From: Magnaporthiopsis rhizophila
Lineage: Eukaryota > Ascomycota > Sordariomycetes > Magnaporthales > Magnaporthaceae
Direction of reading: 5' to 3'
DNA: 47,610 nt
Assembly (NCBI GenBank): GCA_003049465.1
Contig: PYSS01000184.1
Coordinates: 230-47,839, forward strand
The first letter of the stretch is position 1. The number at the start of each line of letters is the position of its first letter. Shown here in pieces: positions 22,150-32,913 of the stretch. Position numbers and translations under genes: made by a program. The notes beneath the pieces were generated by a model. That model was not told where the DNA came from, did not search any database, and was given only the letters and a program-made list of their open reading frames with translations.

Positions 22150-23200
22150 TAAATTTTCCCTTGCTTAATAATAAACCCAAAAAAAACCATTTTTAGAAAG
22201 TGCCATATATATTTGTCCGGGTTAACCAGAAATTTTGCATTTTGCAATTTTTGTAATATTTTATGCACATATTATTTATGCTTTTCCAGCATTTTTAAAA
22301 AAATCAGGATATTATCCAGATATATAAGGATAAAAATATCGAAATATTTTTGTAATATATGGTTAATTATTTATTAAAACGTGGCTGGTGCATTAATAAA
22401 TCCGAAAATTATTACTAATAATTCGAAAATTCTAAGTTTGGTCCGAAAAGCAGTTTTTTATTTATCCCCTTTTTTAATTTTTAGCAAACCATAAGCTTTG
22501 TATAAATTTAGGGCTATAAACCACCGGCTTTTTCCAAACCTGTTTTTAAACTTATCAATTAAGGGTAAAAAATACCGATTTTTTATCGTTTTTTGATTTA
22601 ACGGACAATAATCGATATATATCCGTTTTTCCCCATTTTTTTGGGGATAAACAAAATTTTATATCCCATAAAAAAATCGAAAGGTTTGGTAAATTCCTTT
22701 CTAATTTCTTCCTTAAATTATTTTTATAGCAATTTTTTTTATTAAAGGTTCAATCGGTACAGTTTTTGATATTTAAGCTATATTTCCGGTTTAAGCTTAA
22801 TTTTGTAATTAAACGGTCCATATTTTGGTAATACCGTTTCCAAAAATTTTTAAAACAGCTTTCAATATTTATGGTATTTTTCAAAAACGTTTTTAAATCC
22901 CTTTTTGGTAATTTTTTGCTCGTTAAATCCGTTTATATCCGTATTTATTAGCATTTTGGTTAATACAATTTATTAGGATTAATTGCCAAATTTTGCCGCC
23001 ATTGCAATTGCCCTTTCTGGTATCCGTTTTTTATTACCCGGGACCCGTAATTATTGGACTTCCTTATTAATTAATAATAATTTCCTTTATTAAATCTGTT
23101 CGGTAACCCAATTTATTAAAAAATTGTACTTTTTAAATTATAAAAGGCCTAAAATTAGGTTTTTTTTTTATATTTATAATATCCAAAATTATTTCGCAAA
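22150..23200 (-). pseudogene. Inner element reverse transcriptase relic
   Basis: Near 22.6-22.4 kb the - strand reads NRYFLPLIDKFKNRFGKS, followed by LNLYKAYGLLKI. Near 22.3 kb a broken YLDD-box region follows. Many stops are present. The protease region upstream could not be delimited. Confidence 0.7.
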
Positions 23201-24899
23201 TTTTCCCCAAAAATCGAAATTTAAATTAATTAATTTTAATATCGATCCTTTTTTTGTTAAATATAACTGGCTTTTATTTTATTATTATAAAATTATATAA
23301 ATTTTTTTTTTAATATATTGGAATACTGTACCTTTTTATCGCTTTTAGCAAAAAATAATTTCTTTAAGCTCCGCAATTAATTATAATTTTTATTTTTTGC
23401 TTTTTCCAATATATTATTATCCTAATATGCTTATACTGATCAATAATCGTTATTATTAAGGATTTTGCTGGTTATTGCCCTATCCGTGCCCTATTTTCGG
23501 ATAAATTTCCTAATTTTTTGTTTAGGGCGCCTATTTCCGGCCCCCGATTATTTTTATCGATCGGGCAAACCTGTTCGTCCAGGCCCTTATTTTTTCTTCC
23601 ATATGTACCTTACATTTTGGTTTCCCATATATTTAATATATAAGAATTTTTGCTAAACATATTATAAAATATACTAATAATAATATAAAAATTGCTGCAA
23701 AACTTTTATAACCTATTTTTGCTATCCACCATTTCGAAAACTAATATTTCTGGTATAAATATTGCATTAATTTTTCTTTTTTTTTTTTGTGAAAAAAAAT
23801 CATATTTCAGCTTTTTAGCTATATGCTATTTGCAATTATTATATAAATATTTGGCCCAAAATAATTTATCGTAATATTTTATATTAGGATCCATATCCTT
23901 ATAATTTAATATATAAGGTTGCATTAACCGTTAATTTAGGTTCGGAATATCCTTAAATAATGCCCCGTAATAAATAATTAATTAATTATTTTTTAACCAA
24001 TCCAAAAGTTTTTTTTTATTATTTTATACCGGTTTTTCGCGCACCAAACCGCCGATAAATTTGGGCTGATCCCAAAATTATCGGTTTATTTCCAAAAACC
24101 TAAATAAAATATATACTTTTTGTATTTTTTTTTGGTTATAAAAAATTATTTCCCTATTTTGATCAGTTGCTGATCGAATTTTTATTAAAGCTTTTTAAAA
24201 TTAACAATATATTGCTATTATTATTCGCCAAATTTTTTATTACTAAAATCTGCCTCCGTGGTTCCCCTAAATATTATTAGGTCCAATTTTTTTTTTTGGA
24301 TTTATATCAAATATATTTGGCCCAAAAACTGTTCCATTTTTGCATTTATATCTAAATTTTTCTCGGAATTGCTAATTAAAATGTTTAATATACCTTTGCA
24401 CTGGGCTAATTTTTTAAATTCCCTATTTTATTCCTTAAATTCTTTCGAAATATATATTGCTATATTATCCTTTTTTTCAAATATTATAAAATTGGTGGTT
24501 ATTTTAACCTTTTTTTTATTACCGATCCGGGATCGGTCGACCCGTTATATTATAATAATTTATTATTTAGGGTAATACCCTATGGTATTTTTATCGGAGC
24601 AATAAACCATATAATTTTTATCAAAATAATAAATCCAATTAAATAATGCTCCGAAACACAGGCTTTTTTTTCGTTTATTATATTGTTTTAGATAAAATTG
24701 AAATTACAGGATTGTATTTTTTTGGCGCGCTTTTTCGGCAAAAAACGGCCGTTTATCGGTTTTTTTACGGACAGTTTTTTTTAATATATTTTTTTTTCCC
24801 ATATTTGAAATATTTCCCGTTTTTTGAATTTTTAAACCTAATATATTTTTATTTTTTTTGCTGGTGTATAATTTTAGCGCTAAAATTTATAGGTTCAAA

Positions 24900-25650
24900 A
24901 TGTATACCGTAAACCGTAAATTATTATTATTTTGGTTTTTTTTGATTAATTTTATTATTTTGCACTATTGGTTTGGTTTGCTAAATTTTTTTTTCGAAAT
25001 AATATTTGTATAATTTATTGCTAATATAAACGGTTATAATAATATAATCGATAAAATTTTCAGGTTGTTCCTGTTTGAATAGTTTGTTTTTTATATTATT
25101 TTTTAACCCCTGATAAAATTGGGTTATTTTGGTATCCTCCGTCCAATCGAGCTTATTAATTAATTGTTGGAATTTGAAAATATAAATTAATGCGGGGCTT
25201 TTTTGCCAAAACTAAAGTAACTTTTTTTCGGCTACCTATTTTTTATCGATTTGCCCGAAAATTTTGGTAATTTTTTCGCTAAACTTTTTAAAATTGGCGA
25301 ATACCAGCTTAATTTTTTTTTGGATTTGTTATGCCCTTTTAAATAATTGGACCAAATGGGTTTAAACTAATCCTTAACTTTACCATCCAGGTGCGTAGCT
25401 GTATAAGCAATTTTTTGTTTTTCCCGCTAAAAATAATCTTAATAAAATAAAAAATACCCTTTATATTTGGTTAGGAATGTTTTAATTTTGCCTTTTTTTT
25501 TATTATATTTGTTAGGCGAAAGGAATTTGTAAAATTTAACAGTAATATAAAGCTCGGTTTGGGCTTTTTTAAATTTTTCGATTTTTATAATAAATGCTTG
25601 TATGGCCGCCGAAAGATTATTATACAATTTGCCGGCAATAATAATATTTT
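24900..25650 (-). pseudogene. Inner element gag relic
   Basis: The frame at 25439-25627 encodes FLSPNKYNKKKGKIKTFLTK and YKGYFLFY. The continuation, with breaks, reads AYTATHLDGKVKD, typical of Ty3/gypsy gag. Later segments as far as about 24.9 kb fit gag spacing but are badly eroded. Confidence 0.65.
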
Positions 25651-25726
25651 TGGGTTTTTTGCCTGTAATTAATATAATTATTATTGCTTATTACCTCCGG
25701 TAAATACTGAACAGGATTAATCAAAA

Positions 25727-26178
25727 TATTACAAACGGTTTTCTGTTTTTAGGGTAAAATATGCTAGGAAAGGTACTAAACAGTAACGTTTTTATAAAAT
25801 TGCTTGTGCTGGGATTAGGATAATAACAAAAGTTTTGATTATTTGCCCAAAGGGGTGCTTTGGAGCTAATTTAGGTTAACTGATACCGAAGCCTTAGTTT
25901 GAGTTATTTTGATAATAAAAAATCCTTTTTTTTTATATTTGTGCTGGTTTTTCCCTTGGTTATGCTATATTTGTTATGTGGCATAGCAAACATATCACCC
26001 TGCTATGTGTGCTATGTTATATAGCACATATATCACCCGTGCTTAAGTAAGTGCCTAGTTACGTGACTTTTTCCTGGCTTCGGTTATTCGGCCCCTGGCC
26101 TACTCGACTGCGGGGTAAAGGTGTTTCGCTGGGGGTTAGCCCCAGCCCTTCTGCCCCCTGCCAGCTGTGGTTGTAACA
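25727..26178 (-). repeat. Inner element, 5' LTR (better preserved copy)
   Basis: It begins TATTACAAACGG (TG changed to TA) and ends TTGTAACA. The last 140 bases or so are GC-rich and look nearly free of RIP, unlike the matching part of the left copy. Confidence 0.95.
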
Positions 26179-26183
26179 ATCAA
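26179..26183. repeat. Target site duplication ATCAA, right copy (nested element)
   Basis: Exact match of 18942-18946, directly after the end of the inner 5' LTR. Confidence 0.9.
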
Positions 26184-26570
26184 TCCTTAAACCCAGTTGG
26201 GGAATAAAAAAAGTTTACCCTTGGGAATAAAAAGGATAATATATGGCCCACGGTAAAATAAACCCTTAAAAGGGTAAAATAAGCCGATATTGATAAGCAA
26301 AAATAAAGCAAATGTTTGTATTGGAGGTGCGGCAATTTTAATTATTATACCCTTATTTGTTTCGCCAAAAAAGATATTAACGGAAAACTATTGCCCCCGG
26401 TACCAACCAAGATTTTGTTGATTTTAATTTTGCGGATAATTAGCAAAAAATCTGCTAAAATACTTTTTTTTAGGGAATTGGTTATAAAAAAACCCAAACT
26501 GGCCGTAATTATTTTTATTGATCCTTTTTTCGAGGTTTTTATAAAAGATAAATCCAATAATAACTATTAA
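26184..26570 (+). pseudogene. Outer element gag relic, 3' part with zinc knuckle
   Basis: At about 26313-26360 the + strand encodes YWRCGNFNYYTLICFAKKD. This is a C-x2-C-x4-H-x4-C knuckle in which the first Cys and the His both read Tyr, changes explained by single G-to-A and C-to-T transitions. It continues the gag relic interrupted at 18946 by the nested element. Confidence 0.75.
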
Positions 26571-27239
26571 TAATCCAAATTTGTAATATCCAATAACCAA
26601 TCCAGGATAGGTTATTAACCTGTTATAATAATAAAATTTTTAGCTCCAGGATTTAGGAAAGAAATATTTATTAAGGCCCTTTTAAACCCAAAAAGCGCTA
26701 TAGCATTTATCTTTTATAAAATTGCAAAAAAAATAAAGCTTTTTATTAAATTGCGCAAATTTTTTTAAGCAGTGTTTGGAAAAGATTATACCCTATTATA
26801 ATCGGCCGGAAAAGTTTATATGCCTAATATTATTATCCGGTACCAAAACCACCAGTCCAAAATCGTATTTAAAATTATGGATATAAGGCCAGATTATAAG
26901 GCCATTTTTTTTATTGGTGGCTATAATAGCACAAACCTTCGGGGTTTTGGGGAAACCCAATAAATATTCGATTTAATTATTTAAAATGCGACCCATGCAA
27001 TACCACCAAAGGGAAATTTCAAAATAACCGAAACCAGAACAAAATCCTTATTACCAACCTTACGGTTATAATTATTATCAAAATATTGGCTAAAGCCAGC
27101 AATAAAAAATTAGCCCGCTAGGCGGTTCCCGATAAATATAAAAATTTCCTCCCTATTATATTAAATAAAGCGGTAATATATTTATCCGACCACCAGCCCT
27201 GGGATTATGCTATCGAATTAAAAAAAAGCCACGTTTAGC

Positions 27240-27906
27240 TAGGGGCTTATTTATAATATAAGTGCTAAAAAACTCGAGGTTTTTAAATCCTAAATCCAGA
27301 AAAATCTGGAAGCCGGTCGGATAAAATATTTAACAGTGTCCAATAAGGCCCTTTTAATGTTCGCTGCAAAAAAAAACCTTACAAAACCCCGCAAAATAAT
27401 AATAAATTACCGTAATACTAATACAAAAATTATCCTAATCCGATGCTTTATCCCATTTATTATAAAGCTTTAAAACAGGTTTAAAAATGCCCGATAAATA
27501 ACCAAAATCGATCTGAAAACCGGCTTTAACCTGATCAAAATAAAAAAAAAGCCACAAATGGAAAACGGCATTCTATTACAAATATAACCTTTCTAAATAC
27601 ACGGTTATACCAATAAGGCTTATTAATGCACCCGCCACTTTTCAAAGCATAATAAACTATATTTTTATGAATTTTTTCGATATAAAAGTCCTGGTTTACC
27701 TGGATAATATCCTAATTTACGCCAAAACGGAGGAAAAATATAACGATATAATATGCAAAATCCTCCGAAAATTAACGAAAAATAATTTGGCCGTTGCTTC
27801 CAAAAAATGTTACTGGGAAATCCAGAAAATGAAATTCCTGGAACATATTATTAGCCCTAACAAAATCGTTATAAACCAGTATAAAATTGATGTTATTAAA
27901 AACTGA
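27240..27906 (+). pseudogene. Outer element reverse transcriptase relic
   Basis: The clean frame at 27667-27906 has the palm motif VYLDNILIYAKTEEKYND, where the second Asp of the YLDD box reads Asn (codon AAT at 27706), a G-to-A change. AVASKKCYW and FLEHIISPNKI follow. Upstream, to about 27.24 kb, broken pieces such as DLKTGFNLIKMKKG fit the fingers and palm. The catalytic change alone would inactivate it. Confidence 0.85.
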
Positions 27907-27999
27907 AAGCCCTTATAATAATTTAAAATTGCTAATTTTTTGTAAAATTTGCCAATTTTTACCAATAATTTATTAAAGGGTTTTTTAAAATAATAAAAC

Positions 28000-28420
28000 T
28001 TTTAATAATAACTAATGACCTTCCGAAAAACTAATAATAATGAACCCCAAAAATGCAAAAAAATTTTAACGCCCTTAAATAAGCCTTTATAAACCCGCCA
28101 ATATTATGCTATTTTAACCTAAACAAACTGGCCATTATTAAAATCAACTCGTTTAATTTTGCCTTAGGGGCAATATTATTATAAAAAGAAAATAACGGAA
28201 AAATACACCCTGTTACCTTCTATTTGTATAAAATATCGCCTACAAAAATAAATTACAAAATATATAATAAAAAGTTACTAATAATAATAAATTATTTTGC
28301 AAAATAAAAACATTATTTGGAAAAAGCCGAATATTGTATAAAGGTATATACCGACCCCCAAAATTTATCATATTTTATAACAGCCAAAATCCATATTTGC
28401 CGATAAGCAAAATAAATATA
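28000..28420 (+). pseudogene. Outer element RNase H relic
   Basis: Broken + strand frames contain FNFALGAILL, then KENNGKIHPVTFYLYKISP and NYKIYNKKLL. These match the start of the Ty3/gypsy RNase H domain, downstream of the reverse transcriptase relic. Confidence 0.7.
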
Positions 28421-28839
28421 ACAGTTTATAGGATACTGGTTTATAATTAATTACAAACCAGGTAAATAAAACGGCAAAACCGATATACTATTCCAATTAA
28501 AATAATATCGACCTAAAAAAAAAAAGGAATAAAAATTAGCCAATTATAATAATCTTATAAAAAAACACTTTTATTAAACAAAACTAACTATAAAAGCCGT
28601 ATCGGTCCTATTAGCCCTAACCCAATTATATAGCATTCCAGTTATCCAATAAACCGATACCTTTATAATCAAAATAACAAAAACTGCCAAAAAAACCCAA
28701 AATACCAGAAATATTTAAAAAAAACCCAACAAAAATAAAAAAAATAAAAAAATAACTTTTTTATTATCGGAAAAAATTTTGGATCCCCGCCGGATTACAA
28801 CAAAAATTTTTGGAATTTAAGCATAATACCAAAATAGCC

Positions 28840-29780
28840 GGACATATAAAAATAAACAAAACCCTTAAGCTTATCACCCGCCACTTTTAATAGCCAAATA
28901 TTAAAAATTTAATCCAAAAGTATATAAAAAGCTATTTGGAATACCAACATAATAAAGTTTCGAAACACGCTTTTTTCGGCTTTTTATAACCGCTAAAATT
29001 ATATTATGCCTTATAAAAAATAATAATTATAAATTTTATCACGGACCTTTTTTTAGTTAAAAATGCGATTTTATCTGGATAATGGTAAATTTATTTATTA
29101 AAATAGCCTATTTTGTACCCTTTAAAAAAAAAGAAAAAAAATGGACAACCTTATCCGTATTTTTGCCAAAAAATACTGGCAATTCCACGGTATACCACTG
29201 GATATTATTTCAGATCAAAACTTCAGATTTACGGCACATTTATAAAAGGATTTCCTGAAATTAATAAGTATTAAGCCTAAAATAAATATTATTTTCCACT
29301 TTTAAACGGATAAATAAATAAAAAGGTTTAATTAAACCCTAAAAATATATTTAAAATCTTTTATAAATTACAAAATAATCAATTAAATCAACCTTTTCCT
29401 AATAATTAAATTTGTATATAATAATATTATTTTAGCTAGTACCATTTTTATCTTTTTTTATACTAATTATGGCTATTACCTGGCAATTATAAACCTATTT
29501 TTATTAAAAAAAATATATAACCTGGCAAGCACAGCTTATAACTATTAAATAACCGAGGTTTACCAAAAAGCCAAAATATACTTAAATAAAGCCAAAAACC
29601 GCATAAAGCACTGGACCAACAAAAAATAAAAACCCCTCCCAATATTTATAAAAAAGCAATTTGTTATACTAAATAAACAATATATTAAAACCAAACAACC
29701 AGCCAAAAAATTCAACTTCAAAATGCTAAAACTATTTAACATCCTAAAAATTAACCCATTTCGAACAGCAGTGCAGCTTA
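28840..29780 (+). pseudogene. Outer element integrase relic
   Basis: The zinc-binding region appears as LKLITRHF, PNIKNLIQKYIKSYLEYQHN with a Cys read as Tyr. It is followed by NFITDLF, the catalytic-core start, and later core fragments to about 29.75 kb. The - strand frame at 29560-29790 is a shadow. Confidence 0.75.
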
Positions 29781-29904
29781 AACTACCCAAAAACTGAAAA
29801 ATACACCTTACCTTTCACATATCCCTTATCGAGCCCTACCGAGCAGGTATTTAAAACCGTCCCGATCCTAACCAAATATTCCGGAACACCCCTCCCGTCA
29901 AAAA

Positions 29905-30050
29905 AAAATACAATATAAAAAAAATCGTAAACTTCCGAATTAAGCAGGGCTTTATCAAATACCGCGTAAAATAAAAAAGGTACAATTTAAAAAATAATAC
30001 CTGGAAACCTTATAACAGTTTCTCCAGCAAAAAAGCTTAACAAAAAATCA
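29905..30050 (+). pseudogene. Outer element chromodomain relic
   Basis: The + strand reads KKYNIKKIVNFRIKQGFIK, YRVK, a stop where Trp is expected, then KRYNLKNNTWKPY. This is a chromodomain at the integrase C-terminus and places the element in the chromovirus branch. Confidence 0.8.
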
Positions 30051-30124
30051 CCCTTTTCCATCAATAATACCCCGGCAAACCCCAAAACCCCCGGGCTCCG
30101 GACATATAACCCGAGGCGGGTTTT

Positions 30125-30142
30125 TAAAAAAAAGGGGGGTTA
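30125..30142 (+). other. Outer element polypurine tract
   Basis: AAAAAAAAGGGGGG-type purine run directly before the 3' LTR; such tracts prime plus-strand synthesis. Its position confirms the + orientation of the outer element. Confidence 0.75.
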
Positions 30143-30455
30143 TATCACGCGAATATAGCTTCGATAATCATTAGGGCGCCTATAGGGGTCACCAACAAAA
30201 ATACACGAACCTCGCAATAAATAAGCGCCTAACCCCACTCCGGGATATGCGCGCTCGGGACGCGTACCCCAATCCGGGAACAGTACCCGGATTAGGAACG
30301 CACGGGCCCCCAGCCCCTTTATATAACAGGGGCTGCTCAAAGGACCTGAATCGCTGGAAAGGGGGATCTCCCCCCAAGCATCTCTTAAGATTCTAAAAGA
30401 TTTATTAGCGAATATAGGATTTTCCTCAAGCCTGCATTCTTGCACCCTTGTTACA
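30143..30455 (+). repeat. Outer element, 3' LTR
   Basis: It begins TATCACGCGA (TG changed to TA) and ends TTGTTACA. It aligns without gaps to 15313-15625. The TATATAA and its flanking CAGCCCCT/AGGGGCTG arms are kept. Confidence 0.95.
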
Positions 30456-30460
30456 TTCTG
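30456..30460. repeat. Target site duplication TTCTG, right copy
   Basis: Exact match of 15308-15312 at the end of the right LTR of the outer element. Confidence 0.9.
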
Positions 30461-31173
30461 CCAAATTACATCATATTTTCTCTATATAAGATAGAATCTC
30501 ATGAAGTTGAAAAGACATGGCCTTACGAAACGTTGCGTTCCTGGAGCCAAAGGAAAGGATGGAAATCATGTCATTACCTAAACCAGATTAGTAATTAGCA
30601 AAATAAGGATATCTCTGTGTATAGAGCAGAAGGGATAGTACTGTGGGCAAGAATGCCCTTACCGGAACTACATAATTATGGCCTGTGAAAGATATTGGCT
30701 GCCGTAAACGGCCCTGCCATGCCAACCTTTGCACTACGCATGGCCCACAATCGCATGACCAATATAGGGAAGCCGAATTTTCGGGGCACCTAGTCCCGCC
30801 CCTTTCCTGGAAATAAGGCGGCCAAGCCGCGCGACTTATCCACCCCCGACCCCAAGGCGATGTCAGCATCCGAGAATTTCCTAATTCGCCATGATTCTCC
30901 ACAAAGCGGAGAGCTGCTGGGGTTCCCGGCCCGCGGGAAAGCCGCAAATTCATTTTGGGGGCTCCTAGGCATGAAGCACGGGTGGCCCCGATGAATGGCC
31001 ACCGTCATGGATGGGAACCGCTGATATAAAGACATTTTCCGCCGCCTTTTTTGTTCTGGCAGTCGTGCTTTGATGCCCTATTTCTAGACCAGCAAAAATC
31101 CCTGCCCGTTATCGCACTGCTTTGCTGATATTTATCAACAAACTTCATCACCTTATTACGGAAAATCGAAAAC
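30461..31173. promoter_or_regulatory. Upstream region of copper transporter
   Basis: There is no supported gene; a 121-codon - strand frame at 30588-30953 has no recognisable content. A TATAAA at 31025-31030 lies about 145 bases before the transporter start. Two sequences with the GCTG core of fungal copper-response sites lie at 31089-31097 (reverse strand TTTTGCTGG) and 31121-31129 (TTTGCTGAT). Such short matches are expected by chance, so the copper link is tentative. Confidence 0.35.
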
Positions 31174-31903
31174 ATGAGTCCTACTCAGGCTCCTAGTCCA
31201 ATGGCTGGGGACTGTGTCACATCCGTAAGAGTCCGGGCTAGCTTTCCTCTTTGTTTCTCTTCCGACATCTCGCTGATAATTAATGTTTGCGTGCAGAACA
31301 TGTGGAACTGGAACACGATCGGATCGTGTAAGCCCCTCATGTATGTCCCTCTGTTTGGGAGTCACTTCGAAGCTGACTGGCTTGGCTCTTGCCTCGTCGT
31401 GGCTGTCAGGCTTCCTCACGCCAGAGTGGTACATCCGCAACGACGGCATGATGGCCGCCTCCTGCATCGGCGCCACACTGCTCACTGTGCTGCTCGAGTG
31501 TTGTCGACGAGCAGGTAGGGAGTACGACGATTTTATTGCCAGTCAAATGGAGCGGAGCATGGAAGCGAGAGAAATAATCTCGGCGCCGTCACCATCCTCC
31601 ACCCTCTCCCCCTTGGCGGCAAGTCCGGGCAAGACTGTCACCATGCGGGCCAGTCCGTTCCAGCAACTTGCGAGAGCTTTTATACATGCCATCACGTTTG
31701 GGATCGCATACATCACTATGCTTCTTGCCATGTACTTTAACGGGTACATCATCCTCTGCCTTTTTATCGGTGCTGGCATTGGCAAATTCATGTGCGACTG
31801 GCTGGTGGTGAGGGTGGAGGTTCATCCTGGTGAGATGGCTCAGCTGAAGGGGAAGCAGAAGATGTCAGAGCGAACAACGCCAACAACTTACTGCTGTTCG
31901 TAA
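31174..31903 (+). CDS. Ctr family copper transporter
   Basis: Predicted 191-residue protein in three exons: 31174-31224, 31297-31327 and 31410-31903. The very short second exon (31 bases) supplies NMWNWNTIGS, the conserved lead-in to the first membrane helix, and the splice creates the Cys of SCFLTPEWYIR. Three membrane segments fit: residues about 40-57 (SCIGATLLTVLLECC), about 115-135 with the M-x3-M copper motif MLLAM (M131, M135), and about 138-155 with G-x3-G (G148, G152). The tail ends YCCS, a Cys pair like the copper-releasing C-terminal Cys motif. Known role: trimeric high-affinity Cu(I) uptake at the plasma membrane, or copper release from the vacuole. Few N-terminal Met motifs are present, so a vacuolar Ctr is possible. 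It sits in a 3.5 kb gap between two transposons. Confidence 0.88.
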
Positions 31904-32042
31904 AGAGCATGATTGCGATGTTGGAGAAGGTTCATTTACTATTAAGACACCCCTTTCCGTTGCCTTCACTTGTCCCAAAAGGCCTTTGATTTGGTAGATA
32001 CAACTATCAAGATTATTCCTTGCCATGGCCCTTTTTTCCTCT

Positions 32043-32807
32043 TCAGCAATTCACAGGCGCTTCTGTTTTGGCTTCGTTGGCGGCGCTGACGTTGGGAACG
32101 ATGACCTGGCGGTTGTTGGAGCAACTGATGCGGACATGAACAAAATCCTTTTCGAATCCGGCCGACTTTTCACGTTCAAAGTAGTTGTACTCTTTGCGTA
32201 TCGTCGGCTGCCACGACTGTCCGTTATCCGTGCTGACATCGAGAGCCGTGATCGGGTAGTTGGCGTCAAGGACTTGTACAGAAAAGCTACATATAGGAAG
32301 AAATACCCTGTCAAACGAGTCTCATCCGGAGATGGGCGCCGAGACGGCGAGCGTCTGCAAGACAAGAAAGAAGTTCACTTACTACCACTTCGAGGTTCCG
32401 GACTTGTTCCGCAGCCTCAGGGGCTTCGCTATCCCGCACGAAACGGGCTCGTAGTTGATAGGGATGATGCCATCGTTGGGGTCACCAATCTGCTTGAAGG
32501 CGTCTGAAAAAAGGTTGAGACGACTGCCGCTGCACGACGGGCAGCTGTCCACGATCATGACCTTGGTGCTTCCCCTGGGGCCCTTGACCAGCAGACATGC
32601 ACCACACTTGGAGCCTCCAGCCCAGTTTGCAGGGCCGAGTCCTGAGCCGTAGATGCCGGGCGGAAAGCTATAATTGGAGAAGGAGCATGTGCCGCTGGCT
32701 AGCTTGCCGTCGGTGAATGTGGCATCGCCAGGGATCGCGAAGACTCGTGTTGGATGCAAGGCAGACAAAGCAGCCACTAGACGGGCTGTCGGCGAGGAGA
32801 TGCGCAT
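32043..32807 (-). CDS. Expansin-like secreted protein
   Basis: Predicted 222-residue protein in two exons: 32383-32807 and 32043-32286. The donor is GTAAGT, and the acceptor chosen at 32287-32288 restores the frame as KWYFSVQVLDANYPI. The start is the ATG at 32807, giving a signal peptide (LVAALSALHPTRVFA). Domain 1 is a double-psi beta-barrel with Cys-rich loops (TCSFSNYSF, WAGGSKCGACLLVKGP, IVDSCPSC, FSDAFKQIGD, YEPVSCG). Domain 2 is an expansin-type beta-sandwich with aromatic residues (DNGQSWQPTIRKEYNYFERE). Known role of the family: non-hydrolytic loosening of cellulose or other wall polymers, outside the cell. The position equivalent to the essential Asp of bacterial expansin reads Asn98, so activity is uncertain. 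A TATA-like TATAAA on the - strand at 32908-32913 lies about 100 bases upstream. Confidence 0.88.
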
Positions 32808-32907
32808 CGTTGCTACGAAAGAGCAGTCCAGAGAGTCATATGTGTCGAAAACGGATCGAGGAGGAAGGAAGTGAGACACCGGTTACATATGGTGAGCTCC
32901 AGCCATA

Positions 32908-32913
32908 TTTATA
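32908..32913 (-). promoter_or_regulatory. Putative TATA box of expansin-like gene
   Basis: TATAAA on the - strand about 100 bases upstream of the start codon at 32807, within an AT-rich patch of otherwise mixed composition. Confidence 0.4.

Larger units (their letters stand above)
18947..26178 (-). mobile_element. Inner (nested) Ty3/gypsy chromovirus, RIP-degraded
   Basis: A 7,232-base element bounded by 452-base LTRs and an ATCAA duplication, inserted into the gag region of the outer element. Coding relics lie on the - strand, so 25727-26178 is its 5' LTR and 18947-19398 its 3' LTR. From right to left they are gag (about 25.65-24.9 kb), reverse transcriptase (about 23.2-22.15 kb), RNase H (about 21.95-21.65 kb), integrase (about 21.4-20.45 kb) and chromodomain (about 20.3-20.1 kb). 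The length is typical for the family. Stop codons are everywhere and the sequence is strongly AT-biased. No primer-binding site was recognised. Confidence 0.93.
15313..30455 (+). mobile_element. Outer Ty3/gypsy chromovirus, RIP-degraded and interrupted
   Basis: A 15,143-base structure bounded by 313-base LTRs and a TTCTG target duplication. Removing the nested element and its duplicated target leaves about 7.9 kb. Remnants run in + strand order gag, zinc knuckle, reverse transcriptase, RNase H, integrase, chromodomain, polypurine tract, the order of Ty3/gypsy chromoviruses. The whole body is AT-rich and every coding domain carries many stop codons. Differences between the LTR pair are almost all C/T and G/A, which is the pattern left by RIP. 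No primer-binding site could be picked out after the left LTR. The element is inactive. Confidence 0.93.

Noticed and set aside
15626..30142. AT-rich island as mitochondrial or bacterial insertion
   Set aside because: LTR pairs, target duplications and gag-pol relics explain it fully; AT bias follows from RIP.
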